Notes: generated from the sequence alone by a model not told the origin. Shown: positions 44,466 through 53,770, counted from the stretch's first letter. The stretch is 64,000 nucleotides of DNA from Achromobacter sp. HZ34 (GCF_002209485.1 NZ_NJIX01000005.1:516927-580926), one strand, 5' to 3'. A program made the numbers and translations.

Positions 44466-45377
44466 ATGTCTTATCTGTCCCGCCTGCGCGACCGCCCTTC
44501 CACCCTGCTCCGCCTGTTGATGGCGTCGGCACGCCAATGGTCCGAGCACCGCGCGTCCAGCAAAGGCGCGGCGCTGGCGCTGTACATGGTGTTTTCACTG
44601 GCGCCCATGCTGATACTGGTGATCGCGGTCGCCGGCATGTTCTTCGGCGAGAACGCCGTGCGATCCGAACTGGTAGACCAGTTACGCGACTTGATGGGCG
44701 ACCGGGGCGCGGAGGTGATCCAGATCGTGCTGGCCAGCGCGCACGAATCCGGCAGCGGCGTCATTGCCACGGTCATCTCCCTGGGCGTGCTGATATTCAG
44801 CGCCACCACGGCCTTTTCGGAATTGAAGGAAAGCCTGGACGAATTGTGGGAAGTGCGCGGCAAAAAGAAGTCAGGCGTGCCCGGCCTGGTGCGCAGCCGC
44901 CTGCTGTCCTTCGGCCTGGTGCTGGTGCTGGCTTTGTTCCTGCTGATCTCCCTGACCGTGAACGCGGCCCTGGCGGCGGCGCATTCCTATTACGGCGCCT
45001 TGTGGGCCAACTCAGCCTTCGCCACGGTCGCCGAGGTGCTGTCCACCGTGTTCTCCTTCGCCGTGGTCAGCGCCCTGTTCGCGGTGATCTACAAACTGCT
45101 GCCGGCGGTCACCATTCCCTGGCGCGACGTCTGGCCGGGCGCCATCGTGACGGCGGCGCTGTTCGTCCTGGGCAAGTGGGCGATTGGCCTGTACCTGGGC
45201 AGCGGCAAGGTGGCGTCGGCCTACGGCGCGGCCGGTTCAGTGGTTGCGCTGTTGCTGTGGATCTATTACTCCGCGCAGATATTCTTTTTCGGCGCGGTGT
45301 TCACCCGGCAATATGCGCGCCACCTGGGATCGAAGTCGGAAGAAACGGCGCAAGTGCCGACCGGCCCCGCGGCGTGA
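44466..45377 (+). CDS. YihY/BrkB family inner-membrane protein
   Basis: 303 residues with six hydrophobic segments. Typical features are ASSKGAALALYMVFSLAPML near residue 31, then SATTAFSELKESLDELWEV, and the late membrane segment SVVALLLWIYYSAQIFFFGA. BrkB was first described in Bordetella pertussis with serum resistance, but it is a broadly conserved membrane protein that may export small molecules; it is not a ribonuclease as once annotated. It stands alone; the next gene is convergent and ends 2 bp away. Confidence 0.9.
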   Translation: MSYLSRLRDRPSTLLRLLMASARQWSEHRASSKGAALALYMVFSLAPMLILVIAVAGMFFGENAVRSELVDQLRDLMGDRGAEVIQIVLASAHESGSGVIATVISLGVLIFSATTAFSELKESLDELWEVRGKKKSGVPGLVRSRLLSFGLVLVLALFLLISLTVNAALAAAHSYYGALWANSAFATVAEVLSTVFSFAVVSALFAVIYKLLPAVTIPWRDVWPGAIVTAALFVLGKWAIGLYLGSGKVASAYGAAGSVVALLLWIYYSAQIFFFGAVFTRQYARHLGSKSEETAQVPTGPAA

Positions 45378-45379
45378 TA

Positions 45380-46468
45380 TCAGCGCATCTCCGTCAGCAC
45401 CGATTCCTTGAAACGGAAGCCCCAGCCCGGACCCTCGCGCGGAAAGGCGTTGCCGTTCTCCATATGCATGGGCGTGTCGATCAGGTCATCGATCCAGTCA
45501 TAGCTTTCGGCCGCCAGCCCGCTGGGCGTACCGCATAGCAAGGGCACGTCATAGTCGCGGTAGTAGTGCGGCATGATCTGCACATGATGGGCCGCGGCGT
45601 AGGCGGCCGAAGCGCGCCAGTTCTCCACGCCGCCCAGGCGGATCAGGTCGGGTTGCCAGATGTCGATGCCGTTGCAGGCAATCAGCCGCTTCAAGCCTTC
45701 GATATTCGATTCCGCCTCGCCCATGGCCAGCGGCAAGCCGGTCTGGCGGCGCAGCGCGGCATAACCATCGTGATCACGGTGATCGATGGGCTGCTGGAAC
45801 CATACCAGCCCCAGGTTCTCGCCCTCGCGCGCCAGCACCAGGGCATCCGGACGATGCAGTCCCTGGCTGGCATCCATGATGATGCGCACGCTGGGGCCGA
45901 TCGCCTGGCGTACCTTACGCAGGCGCGCCATGTCGCGCGAAATATCCGAGGATCCCACCTTGACCTTGACCGCGCGATAGCCACGGCGGGCGTAGTCGGT
46001 GACATGCTCCACCAGTTCCTGGTCGGAGTACGACAGCCAGCCGCCCGAGCCATAGACCAGGATGCTGTTGCAGTGCGTGCCGAACAGGCGATGCATGGAC
46101 ACGTCCAGCGTGCGGGCCCATGAATCCCAGAGCGCCACGTTGACCACACCCAGGGCCCAATGCAGCAGCCCTTCATTGCCGAAATAAGCGTTCTCGCGCG
46201 TGCAGCGCGTGCGCAGCAGGCCGGGCGCGGCGCAATCCATGCCCACCGCCAACTGCTCGATGTCGCGCAGCGCGCCACGGATGGCGTGGTGGGAGTGGTG
46301 ATAGGCCAGCAGATACCCCTGCCCTGTCTTGCCGTTGTAAAGCTCGATCTCCGCCACCAGGAAGCCGATGGCCGGGATGGAGTGGGCGGCGTCGGTCAAC
46401 GGCTTGTCCAGCGCGACACGGGTCTCGTAGAAGCGCAGTGCGCGGACGGCGGTAGGCGCTTTGCTCAT
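45380..46468 (-). CDS. Enolase superfamily protein (mandelate racemase subgroup) with altered metal site
   Basis: 362 residues from ATG 46468. Key positions line up with mandelate racemase with a constant offset of four: Lys168 and Lys170 in AVKVKVG (164, 166), Asp199 in IIMDASQ (195), Glu251 in MGEAES (247) and His301 in MPHYYRD (297). The middle metal ligand Glu221 is replaced: the motif usually reading EEP or EQP is WFQQP, with Gln225. Magnesium binding and activity may therefore be changed. The normal role is abstraction of a proton next to a carboxylate in sugar-acid breakdown. It follows the FAH-family gene by 128 bp on the same strand. Confidence 0.88.
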   Translation of the reverse strand: MSKAPTAVRALRFYETRVALDKPLTDAAHSIPAIGFLVAEIELYNGKTGQGYLLAYHHSHHAIRGALRDIEQLAVGMDCAAPGLLRTRCTRENAYFGNEGLLHWALGVVNVALWDSWARTLDVSMHRLFGTHCNSILVYGSGGWLSYSDQELVEHVTDYARRGYRAVKVKVGSSDISRDMARLRKVRQAIGPSVRIIMDASQGLHRPDALVLAREGENLGLVWFQQPIDHRDHDGYAALRRQTGLPLAMGEAESNIEGLKRLIACNGIDIWQPDLIRLGGVENWRASAAYAAAHHVQIMPHYYRDYDVPLLCGTPSGLAAESYDWIDDLIDTPMHMENGNAFPREGPGWGFRFKESVLTEMR

Positions 46469-46596
46469 GGAATGTGCTCCTGTCCTGTGCTGCGCCGGAT
46501 CACCAAGACCCGGCGCGATAAGCATTGAAGCGATGCAAGCAGAATGCCCACCCATGACGCGAGAACCCCGGGAGGAAAACGCGCAAACGACGTCGC

Positions 46597-47460
46597 TCAG
46601 CCGTCGATCAGCGCGGGATCCCAGGCATGGACCTGCTGGCGTTGTTCGCCCAGCCCTGCCACCCCCAGGCGCATCTCGTCGCCCGGCTTCAGATAGCGTG
46701 GCGGCTTGGCACCCATGCCCACGCCCGGCGGCGTACCGGTGCTGATGAGATCGCCCGGGTAAAGCGTCATGAAGCGGCTGACATAGCTGACCAGCTGAGC
46801 CACGCCGAAGATCATGGTGCGCGTATTCCCGGTCTGCGCGCGTTCGCCGTTGACGTCCAGCCACATGTCCAGCGCCTGCGGATCCGCGACTTCGTCGGCG
46901 GTCACCAGCCACGGGCCCACGGGACCGAAGGTGTCGCAGCCCTTGCCTTTGTCCCAGGTACCGCCGCGCTCGATCTGGTATTCCCGTTCGGACACGTCAT
47001 TGACCACGCAATAGCCGGCCACGTGCTTGAGCGCGTCCGCTTCGGACACATAGCGCGCGCGGGCGCCGATGACCACGCCCAGCTCCACTTCCCAATCGCC
47101 CTTGACCGAATCCCGCGGCAACACCACCGCGTCGTTGCAGCCCACCGCCGCGCTGATGGGCTTCATGAAAATGATGGGTTCGGCCGGCAGGGCCAAACCC
47201 GCCTCGGCGGCGTGGTCCGCGTAATTCAGGCCGATGCAGACGAACTTGCCCATGCCGGCCCAGGGCAGCGCGATGCGGCCGGGTTGCGCCACCAGCGGCA
47301 ACGCGGCGGGATCGACCTTGGCCAGCGGCGCCAGGCCCTGCGGCGTCAGCAGGTCCGCGGTAATGTCCGTCACCACGCCGGACAAATCGCGCACGCGGCC
47401 TTCGCTATCCACCAGACCGGGTTTTTCAGCGCCCTTGGCGCCGTAACGCATCAACTTCAT
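46597..47460 (-). CDS. Fumarylacetoacetate hydrolase family protein
   Basis: 287 residues. The FAH-fold core is clear: FVCIGLNYADHAAEAGLALP, then EPIIFMKPISAAVGCNDAVV, the metal ligands in WEVELGVVIGARARYVSEAD and CVVNDVSEREYQIERGGTWD, and the final LYPGDLISTGTPPGVGM. Members cleave C-C bonds of acylpyruvates or dehydrate 2-keto-3-deoxy acids. Next to the enolase-superfamily gene it could act on the dehydrated sugar acid, a common pairing in such pathways; this is inferred. It is divergent from dgkA. Confidence 0.92.
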   Translation of the reverse strand: MKLMRYGAKGAEKPGLVDSEGRVRDLSGVVTDITADLLTPQGLAPLAKVDPAALPLVAQPGRIALPWAGMGKFVCIGLNYADHAAEAGLALPAEPIIFMKPISAAVGCNDAVVLPRDSVKGDWEVELGVVIGARARYVSEADALKHVAGYCVVNDVSEREYQIERGGTWDKGKGCDTFGPVGPWLVTADEVADPQALDMWLDVNGERAQTGNTRTMIFGVAQLVSYVSRFMTLYPGDLISTGTPPGVGMGAKPPRYLKPGDEMRLGVAGLGEQRQQVHAWDPALIDG

Positions 47461-47663
47461 GGTTCATGCCTTCCGCAAAGAGAAAAAAATGGACGGCACG
47501 CTGGCGGGTAGCCAGGACAAGCCGTGGGTAGAAACGTAAAAGCTGAAGCAGACTCTACCGCACTGCTGCCACCCGCGGCAGTTATGATGCGGGTCCGGCT
47601 GCAATCCAGGGCCGCCCGACTCGACAAGCGCGGGGTCCCCCGCGTACTCACGACGTATCCGCC

Positions 47664-48065
47664 ATGACGCCTACGCCCACTCCCCAGCACTCGCCGTTCA
47701 AAAGCACCGGCGGCGTGCGCCGCATCCTCAATGCCCTGCGCTATTCCCTGCAGGGCCTGAAGGCCGCGCTGCGCTACGAAGCCGCTTTTCGCCAGGAACT
47801 GGCGCTGGCCATCCTCATGATTCCGGCGGCCTTCTGGCTGGGCCGTTCCGTGGCGGAAGTCTTCCTGCTGGTCTTCTCCATCGTCATGGTGCTGGTCACC
47901 GAACTGCTCAATTCGGCGGTGGAGGCCCTGGCCGACGCGCTGTCGGTGGAAATGCACCCATTGCTCGGCCGCGCCAAGGATCTGGGCAGCGCCGCCGTAA
48001 TGTTGTTGCTGATATTTACGGTAGTTCTCTGGGTCGCGGTCGCGGTCGGGCGCTTCGTGCTTTAG
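47664..48065 (+). CDS. dgkA: Diacylglycerol kinase
   Basis: 133 residues with three membrane segments and the DgkA signature around VTELLNSAVEALADALSVEM, containing the catalytic Glu and the Asn-Ser pair. The N-terminus has GLKAALRYEAAFRQELALAI, also typical. The enzyme phosphorylates diacylglycerol with ATP at the inner membrane, recycling lipid released when membrane-derived sugars are made. It stands alone, divergent from the FAH-family gene and 92 bp before ndh. Confidence 0.95.
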   Translation: MTPTPTPQHSPFKSTGGVRRILNALRYSLQGLKAALRYEAAFRQELALAILMIPAAFWLGRSVAEVFLLVFSIVMVLVTELLNSAVEALADALSVEMHPLLGRAKDLGSAAVMLLLIFTVVLWVAVAVGRFVL

Positions 48066-48157
48066 CAGCGTGCCGCGGCGGCATGAAATCCGTCGAAATC
48101 ACCGCTAATTGAAATTTTTCCTTACGAGTAGCCAACCTCAAAGTCTATACTCGCTTC

Positions 48158-49477
48158 ATGCCGCCGAACACCTATTCCCAGCCGCCCCACCGTGTTGTCA
48201 TCGTCGGAGGTGGCGCGGGCGGCCTGGAACTGGCGGCGCAACTGGGCCGCATCCATGGGCCGGATTACATCACCCTGGTCGACGTCCGGCCCTTCCATAT
48301 CTGGAAGCCGTCGCTGCATGAAGTCGCCGCCGGCACCCTGGATATTCATCAGGAAGGCCTGTCCTATCTGGTCATCGCCCATATGTGCGGCTTCCGCTTC
48401 GTGCTGGGCAGCCTGGACAGCGTCGACCGCGCGCAGCAGACCATCACCATCGGCACGGTAACGGACGCGCACGGCGTGCCCGTCATTCCGCAGCGCGCCC
48501 TGCCCTACGACACCCTGGTATTGGCGCTGGGCAGCCAGTCGAATTTCTTCAATACGCCAGGCGCCGCGCAGCATGCGGTGACGCTGGACTCGACGGAAAA
48601 CGCCGAGCAGTTCCGCGTCACCATGCTCAAGGCCATGATCCAGGTGGATCAGGCCAAGGTGCACGACTCCACCGCGCGGCTGAACCTGGTCATCGTGGGC
48701 GGCGGCGCCACCGGCGTGGAACTGGCCGTGGAACTGCATGAGGCCGGAAGGGTGGTGAGCGCCTACGGCCTGCCCAGTTTCGATCCGGACCGCGACCTGA
48801 CGATCACCCTGATCGAAGGCGCCGACCGCATCCTGGCGGCCTTGCCCGAAAAGCTGTCGGCGGCGGCCCACCGCCGCCTTACCGAACTGAGCATCAAGAT
48901 CGAGACCGGCCGGCGCGTGGCCGAGGTCACCGGCAATCGCGTGAAGACGGCCGACGGCGGCACGTTTCCCGCGCTGCTTTGCATCTGGGCCGCGGGCATC
49001 CAGGGCCCGGCCGTGCTGCAGACGCTGGACCTGCCGCTGAACCGCATCCGCCAGCTGGAAGTGAGCGATCGGCTGGAAACCTCGGATCCGCGCGTGCTGG
49101 CGATGGGCGATTGCGCCGCGGCGCCGTGGCCCGGCCATGGCAACGTGCCCGCGCGGGCCCAGGCGGCGCATCAGCAGGCCACCTATCTGGCGCGCAAGAT
49201 CAGCTGTCGCATCCGCCACCAGCCGGAGCCGGCCAACGCCTTCCATTATCACGATCGCGGGTCGCTGGTCTCCCTGGGCCAGGGCGCGGGCATCGGCAGC
49301 CTCATGGGCAAGTTGGCCGGACGCGGCCTGTTCGTAAGCGGTACACTGGCACGCCTGATGTATATGAGCCTGCACCTGATGCACCACCGTGCGGTGCTGG
49401 GTATCTGGCGCACCCTGTGCCTGGCGCTGGCCCGCATGCTGATGCGGCGCACGCGGGCGCGGGTCAAGCTGCACTGA
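48158..49477 (+). CDS. ndh: Type II NADH dehydrogenase (NADH:quinone oxidoreductase)
   Basis: 439 residues. The FAD-binding fold lies at residues 9-40 (VVIVGGGAGGLELAAQLG), the NADH-binding fold near 178-200 (NLVIVGGGATGVELAVELHE), and a late flavin motif with DPRVLAMGDCAAAPW. Charged and hydrophobic stretches near the C-terminus (LARLMYMSLHLMHH) anchor it at the cytoplasmic membrane face. It moves electrons from NADH to ubiquinone without pumping protons. It is one of the standard core genes, upstream of pyrF on the same strand with a 112-bp gap. Confidence 0.93.
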   Translation: MPPNTYSQPPHRVVIVGGGAGGLELAAQLGRIHGPDYITLVDVRPFHIWKPSLHEVAAGTLDIHQEGLSYLVIAHMCGFRFVLGSLDSVDRAQQTITIGTVTDAHGVPVIPQRALPYDTLVLALGSQSNFFNTPGAAQHAVTLDSTENAEQFRVTMLKAMIQVDQAKVHDSTARLNLVIVGGGATGVELAVELHEAGRVVSAYGLPSFDPDRDLTITLIEGADRILAALPEKLSAAAHRRLTELSIKIETGRRVAEVTGNRVKTADGGTFPALLCIWAAGIQGPAVLQTLDLPLNRIRQLEVSDRLETSDPRVLAMGDCAAAPWPGHGNVPARAQAAHQQATYLARKISCRIRHQPEPANAFHYHDRGSLVSLGQGAGIGSLMGKLAGRGLFVSGTLARLMYMSLHLMHHRAVLGIWRTLCLALARMLMRRTRARVKLH

Positions 49478-49589
49478 ATTCGTCCCGGGAGCCACTGCTC
49501 GGCCCCCTATCTCCCTATCGGCCTGGGTCCGCGTCAGCAGCGGGAGCCGCGCGGCCTAGCCAGTGATTCCGCCGTTTTATCGTATCCCC

Positions 49590-50408
49590 ATGAACTTCAA
49601 GCAAAAACTCGACCAGGCCTGGACCACCACCAACTCGCTGCTGACGGTGGGATTGGATCCGGATCCGGGCCGCCTGCCGGCCGAGCTGGCCGGCAAGCCG
49701 GACGCCATCTTCCAGTTTTGCCGCGGCATCGTCGACGCCACCGCGCCGTACGCGTGCAGCTTCAAGCCACAGATCGCCTACTTCGCCGCCCATCGCGCCG
49801 AGGACCAGCTGGAAGCGCTGTGCCAGCACATCCGTGCCCAGCATCCGCACCTGCCCATCATCCTCGACGCCAAGCGCGGCGATATCGGCTCGACGGCCGA
49901 ACAGTACGCACGCGAAGCCTTCGAGCGCTACCAGGCCGATTCCGTGACGGTCAGTCCCTATATGGGCCTGGATTCGGTGGAGCCGTATCTGGGCTGGAGC
50001 GATCGCGGCGTATTCGTCCTGTGCCGCACGTCCAATCCGGGCGGCTCAGACCTGCAGTTCCTGAAAACCGAGGACGGCCAGCCGCTGTATCTGCACGTTG
50101 CCGGCCTGGTCGCCGACATCTGGAATCGCCAGGGCCAGTGCGGTCTGGTGGTCGGCGCCACCTTCCCCAATGAACTGGCCCTGGTGCGCGAGCGCATCGG
50201 TGCGGACGTGCCCCTGCTGATTCCCGGTATCGGCGCCCAGGGCGGCGACATCACCGCCACCGTCAACAACGCGCGCAACCCGGCCGGCACCGGCATGCTG
50301 ATCAACTCCTCGCGCGCGATCCTGTACGCGTCGGGGGGCGAGGACTGGCGCGAAGCGGCCGCCGAGTCGGCGCGCAATTTCCGCGACCAGATCAACGCGG
50401 TCCGCTAG
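49590..50408 (+). CDS. pyrF: Orotidine 5'-phosphate decarboxylase (type 2)
   Basis: 272 residues from ATG 49590 ([20 protein letters not shown]); an upstream ATG at 49563 adds nine poorly matching residues. The active-site motif [20 protein letters not shown], with the catalytic Lys and Asp residues, and the later [20 protein letters not shown] and [17 protein letters not shown] phosphate-binding loop identify the longer, type 2 branch found in many actinobacteria and beta-proteobacteria. It makes UMP in the last step of pyrimidine synthesis. It is followed by a terminator. Confidence 0.95.
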   Translation: MNFKQKLDQAWTTTNSLLTVGLDPDPGRLPAELAGKPDAIFQFCRGIVDATAPYACSFKPQIAYFAAHRAEDQLEALCQHIRAQHPHLPIILDAKRGDIGSTAEQYAREAFERYQADSVTVSPYMGLDSVEPYLGWSDRGVFVLCRTSNPGGSDLQFLKTEDGQPLYLHVAGLVADIWNRQGQCGLVVGATFPNELALVRERIGADVPLLIPGIGAQGGDITATVNNARNPAGTGMLINSSRAILYASGGEDWREAAAESARNFRDQINAVR

Positions 50409-50427
50409 CTTTACCGAATTGCCATGA

Positions 50428-50462
50428 ACGGCACGACCCGATGGGGTCGCTGCCGTCTTTTT
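50428..50462 (+). terminator. Rho-independent terminator after pyrF
   Basis: ACGGCACGACCC, a GATG loop and GGGTCGCTGCCGT form a stem with one internal mismatch, followed by CTTTTT. It lies 20 bp past the pyrF stop. Confidence 0.9.
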
Positions 50463-50480
50463 GCGCCTGTCCCGCGTCGC

Positions 50481-50524
50481 TTGCCTTGGTTGTGATCCGC
50501 AACTATATTAATTGCGTAACGCAA
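50481..50524 (+). promoter_or_regulatory. Promoter and MarR-type operator of the MarR-GNAT gene
   Basis: TTGCCT (50481-50486), a 17-bp spacer and TATATT (50504-50509) form a plausible sigma-70 promoter. Directly after the -10 box lies the palindrome TTGCGT-A-ACGCAA (50512-50524), of MarR-operator size and form. Protein bound there would block transcription of its own gene, starting at 50552. Confidence 0.75.
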
Positions 50525-50551
50525 CCTTATCGATGCGCGTGGAGACAAGAC

Positions 50552-51562
50552 ATGGATATCACCGATTCCCCTGGACCTGCACGGGACGCGACGATACTTG
50601 AACTGCGGGAATTCTCGCGCAAGCTGGTGCGCGAACTGGGTTTCATGCGCGCGACGCTGGCGGATAGCGACTTGGCGCCTTCAGCCGTGCATGCGGTGAT
50701 CGAGATAGGCGCGGCGCCCGGCATCAGCGCGAAGGCCCTGGCGGACATTCTGCGCCTGGACAAGTCGAATACGAGCCGGCAGGTGGCACGCCTGGAAGCC
50801 GCCGGACTGCTCGAGCGGACGCCCGCCGCCAATGGCGATGCGCGCTCGTCAGCGCTGCACTTGACCGACGAGGGCCAGAAGCTGCGCCGCAAGATCGATC
50901 GCTATGCCACCGACCAGGTTTCGCATGCACTACGCCGCATGGTGCCCGCCGACCAGCGGGCACTGGTGCGATCCCTGGCCTTGTACGCCAATGCGCTGGC
51001 GCACGACAATCGGACGGCGGATAGCGCGGCCTCCACCAAGGCAGCTCGGAACACCCCGGCCAGCCCGGCGGGCAGCATCGTCGAGGGCTACCGACCCGGC
51101 TGCATCGGCGACATCGCCAGCCTGCATGGCCGCTATTACGCGCGGCATTGGGGCTTCGGCGCCTACTTCGAACAGAAAGTCGCCACCGGGCTGGCGGCCT
51201 TCGCCGGCGCCCTGCCCGTCGAGGGCAAGGCGCTGTGGCTATATGTCGAGAATGAGCGCACGCTGGCATCCCTGGCGATCGATGGCGACCTGCGCAAGCG
51301 TAGCGCCCACTTGCGCTGGTTCATCGTGGACGACAGCTTGCGCGGTACGGGCATGGGCCGGCAACTGATGGCCCTGGCCATGCGATTCGTCGACACGCGC
51401 TTCGACGAGACCTGGCTGGACACGTTCAAAGGTCTGGACGCCGCCCGCCATCTGTATGAGTCATTCGGCTTCGGCCTGGCGGAAGAGGCGGCGGGCACCC
51501 AGTGGGGGACACCCGTCACGGAACAGCGCTTCAAACGCGGCGCTTCAACCGCGGCATCCTAG
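50552..51562 (+). CDS. MarR-type regulator fused to a GNAT acetyltransferase
   Basis: 336 residues from ATG 50552, preceded by GTGGAGAC. Residues about 15-150 are a MarR winged helix: GISAKALADILRLDKSNTSR, then QVARLEAAGLLERTPAANGD and ARSSALHLTDEG. Residues about 175-330 are a GNAT fold with the acetyl-CoA loop RGTGMGRQLMALAM and DTFKGLDAARHLYESFGF. Such fusions may sense and acetylate the same small molecule, or link transcription to acetyl-CoA. A perfect 13-bp palindrome lies in its promoter, so autoregulation is likely. Confidence 0.9.
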   Translation: MDITDSPGPARDATILELREFSRKLVRELGFMRATLADSDLAPSAVHAVIEIGAAPGISAKALADILRLDKSNTSRQVARLEAAGLLERTPAANGDARSSALHLTDEGQKLRRKIDRYATDQVSHALRRMVPADQRALVRSLALYANALAHDNRTADSAASTKAARNTPASPAGSIVEGYRPGCIGDIASLHGRYYARHWGFGAYFEQKVATGLAAFAGALPVEGKALWLYVENERTLASLAIDGDLRKRSAHLRWFIVDDSLRGTGMGRQLMALAMRFVDTRFDETWLDTFKGLDAARHLYESFGFGLAEEAAGTQWGTPVTEQRFKRGASTAAS

Positions 51563-51638
51563 GCGCAGCGTCCAGGCCGTAGCACGCCAGCCGATCCAGC
51601 GCGCGGCAAGCGCGGTTGCCAGTGAATTCGCGCGGGTT

Positions 51639-52178
51639 TCAGGCGACGTCCAGTTCCGCCTCGCGCACGCCCATCATTTCCAGCAGGCCACGCAGGGCGA
51701 ACAGCACGGCAGCATTGCGTATCTGGGCCCGGTCGCCCTGGAATACATGCGTCGCCGCCAACGTCGTGATGCCCTCGCCCGCACGCATGGCGAAACCGAA
51801 ACAGACCAGTCCCACCGGCTTGCCCGGCGTGCCCCCTTCCGGTCCGGCAATGCCCGTGGTCGACACCGCGAGGTGCGCACCGAGCGACGCCAGCAACACG
51901 CCGTTGGCCATTTCCAGGGCCACCGGTTCGCTGACCGCGCCGAAGGTATCTATGGTTTCCAACGGCACCTGCAGATCCACCACCTTGGCTTCATTGCTGT
52001 AAGTCACATAGCCGCGGTCGAACCAGCGGCTGGACCCGGGCACCGACGTCATGGCGCCCGCCAGCAGACCGCCGGTGCACGACTCCGCCGTACCCAGCAT
52101 CCAGCCGCGGCGCGTCAATTCCTTGCCCAGCCGCGTGACCAGTTCGATCACATCCCCGCTTTCATCGCGATTCATCAT
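51639..52178 (-). CDS. pncC: Nicotinamide-nucleotide amidase (CinA C-terminal domain protein)
   Basis: 179 residues, containing only the CinA C-terminal domain. The nucleophile motif is in GTAESCTGGLLAGAMTSVPG (Ser33) and the second conserved stretch is LAVSTTGIAGPEGGTPGKPV. The enzyme deamidates nicotinamide mononucleotide to nicotinate mononucleotide, recycling NAD released by DNA ligase. The N-terminal MoeA-like domain of long CinA proteins is absent, which is normal in proteobacteria. Its start overlaps the pgpA stop by four bases (ATGA), so it is part of the thiL-pgpA-pncC run. Confidence 0.93.
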   Translation of the reverse strand: MMNRDESGDVIELVTRLGKELTRRGWMLGTAESCTGGLLAGAMTSVPGSSRWFDRGYVTYSNEAKVVDLQVPLETIDTFGAVSEPVALEMANGVLLASLGAHLAVSTTGIAGPEGGTPGKPVGLVCFGFAMRAGEGITTLAATHVFQGDRAQIRNAAVLFALRGLLEMMGVREAELDVA

Positions 52179-52774
52179 TGCAAGACTCCCAATCGAACCA
52201 ATATGGCCATGCATAGCAAGGCATAGACCGCAGCCAGCAAGTCGTCCCACATCACGCCGATGCCGCCTTTCAGATGCGCATCGAACCACTTGATGGGGGG
52301 CGGCTTCACGATATCGAAGAGACGGAATAAAAGGAATGCAGCCAGTTGCGCCATCCATGTGGCCGGGCTCAGCCACAGCACCAACCAGAAGGCGACCACC
52401 TCGTCCCACACCATCCCGACATGGTCCGGCTCGCCAAGTTCCTTGCCCACCCGATGGCAAACCCAGCAGCCGTACAAAAACGCAAAGGCAAGAAACAGGC
52501 CCACGGCCAGCGTGGACGCCGCCGGCGGCATGGCGACCCGCCACAACAGCCATGCCATCAAGGTGCCCCACGTGCCGGACGCCGGCCTGATCAGGCCGCT
52601 GCCGAAGCCGAAGGCGATGAAGCGGCCGGGCGCGCGGCAGATCCAGCCCAGCGAGGGATAAGGCACGCGGGAACGTTCGCGCATGGACGGCGAGACAGGC
52701 GGTGACGCGGGCGTTGACCCCGGCGTTGAACCGGGAGATGGCCCGCGCGGCGGCCCGGAATCGGGATTTGTCAT
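52175..52774 (-). CDS. pgpA: Phosphatidylglycerophosphatase A
   Basis: 199 residues with several membrane segments. The PgpA signature is seen in RFIAFGFGSGLIRPASGTWG then TLMAWLLW, and KPPPIKWFDAHLKGGIGVMW then DDLLAAVYA carries the conserved acidic residues. It removes phosphate from phosphatidylglycerol phosphate to make phosphatidylglycerol at the inner membrane. The first 25 residues are Pro, Gly and Ser rich and may be disordered or the true start may be later, at an ATG near residue 27. It overlaps thiL and pncC by four bases on each side. Confidence 0.93.
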   Translation of the reverse strand: MTNPDSGPPRGPSPGSTPGSTPASPPVSPSMRERSRVPYPSLGWICRAPGRFIAFGFGSGLIRPASGTWGTLMAWLLWRVAMPPAASTLAVGLFLAFAFLYGCWVCHRVGKELGEPDHVGMVWDEVVAFWLVLWLSPATWMAQLAAFLLFRLFDIVKPPPIKWFDAHLKGGIGVMWDDLLAAVYALLCMAILVRLGVLQ

Positions 52775-53736
52775 CGTGTGGAGAAGTGATCGAAGCCGCG
52801 TGGCAGGTCGAGGTCCGGCTGGCCATCGGGGCCCAGCACGGCCAGGCCCGCCGCGGAGGTTATCTGCCCGATGGGCGTGACAGCCACCCCTGCGGCGGCC
52901 GCGGCGGCACGGACCGCATCGGCGCGTTCAGGAGGGGCAATGAAACAGAGTTCGTAGACGTCACCGCCACCCAGCAAGGCATGGCGCAAACGGGCGGGAT
53001 CGATGCCGGCCAGGGCGGGCGCCACGGGCAGGTCGGCGTAGTGCAATTGCGCGCCCACGCCGCTGGCCTTGAGAATATGGCCCAGGTCCTGCAGCAGTCC
53101 GTCGGAGATATCGATGGCGGCGCTGGCCACGCCGCCCAAAGCCTGGCCCAGGGCATGGCGCGGTTGCGGCCATTCGAGGGCGCCGCGGGTCGCCGCCAGC
53201 AGGCTTGCGTCGGCGGGCATCTGGCCACTGAGCAAGCGATACGCGATGTCGGCCGCGCCCAGCGTACCGGAGACCCACACCTGGTCGCCCGGCCGCGCGC
53301 CGTCACGGCGCAAGGCCTGGGTGGGCGCGACGGCGCCGAACACGGTCACGCTGATGGCCACGCCCAAGGCGCTGCCGGTGGTATCGCCGCCTATCAAGGG
53401 ACAGCCGCTGGCCGTGGCCAGGCCATGGAAGCCTTCCGCGAAAGCCGCCAACCACGCGGCGTCGATGGCGGGCAGCGCCAGGCCCAGCAGGCAGCCGATC
53501 GGCCGCGCGCCCATTGCACCCAGGTCGGAGACATTCACGGCCAGCGCCTTGTGCCCCAAGGCGCGCGGATCGACATCGGGAAAGAAATGCCGGCCTTCGA
53601 TCAACAGATCGGTGCTGGTGGCCACCTGCATGCCGGGCGGCACGCCGAACAACGCGCAGTCGTCGCCCACGCCCAGCATGCCAGCCGGCGCGGGGCGCTT
53701 GAAGTAGCGATCGATCAGATCGAATTCGGACGCCAC
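52771..53736 (-). CDS. thiL: Thiamine-monophosphate kinase
   Basis: 321 residues from the GTG at 53736, chosen because GGGAGG lies eight bases upstream and the protein then starts (M)ASEFDLIDRYFKRP as in ThiL. Motifs: GVGDDCALFGVPPGMQVATS, DLLIEGRHFFPDVDPRALGH, then VNVSDLGAMGARPIG and IGGDTTGS, which bind magnesium and ATP, and IDISDGLLQDLGHIL. ThiL converts thiamine phosphate to thiamine diphosphate. It lies 35 bp downstream of nusB, as in many proteobacteria. Confidence 0.95.
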   Translation of the reverse strand: MASEFDLIDRYFKRPAPAGMLGVGDDCALFGVPPGMQVATSTDLLIEGRHFFPDVDPRALGHKALAVNVSDLGAMGARPIGCLLGLALPAIDAAWLAAFAEGFHGLATASGCPLIGGDTTGSALGVAISVTVFGAVAPTQALRRDGARPGDQVWVSGTLGAADIAYRLLSGQMPADASLLAATRGALEWPQPRHALGQALGGVASAAIDISDGLLQDLGHILKASGVGAQLHYADLPVAPALAGIDPARLRHALLGGGDVYELCFIAPPERADAVRAAAAAAGVAVTPIGQITSAAGLAVLGPDGQPDLDLPRGFDHFSTR

Positions 53737-53770
53737 CTGGCCTCCCTGCGTCCGACGCGGGCCGCGACCG

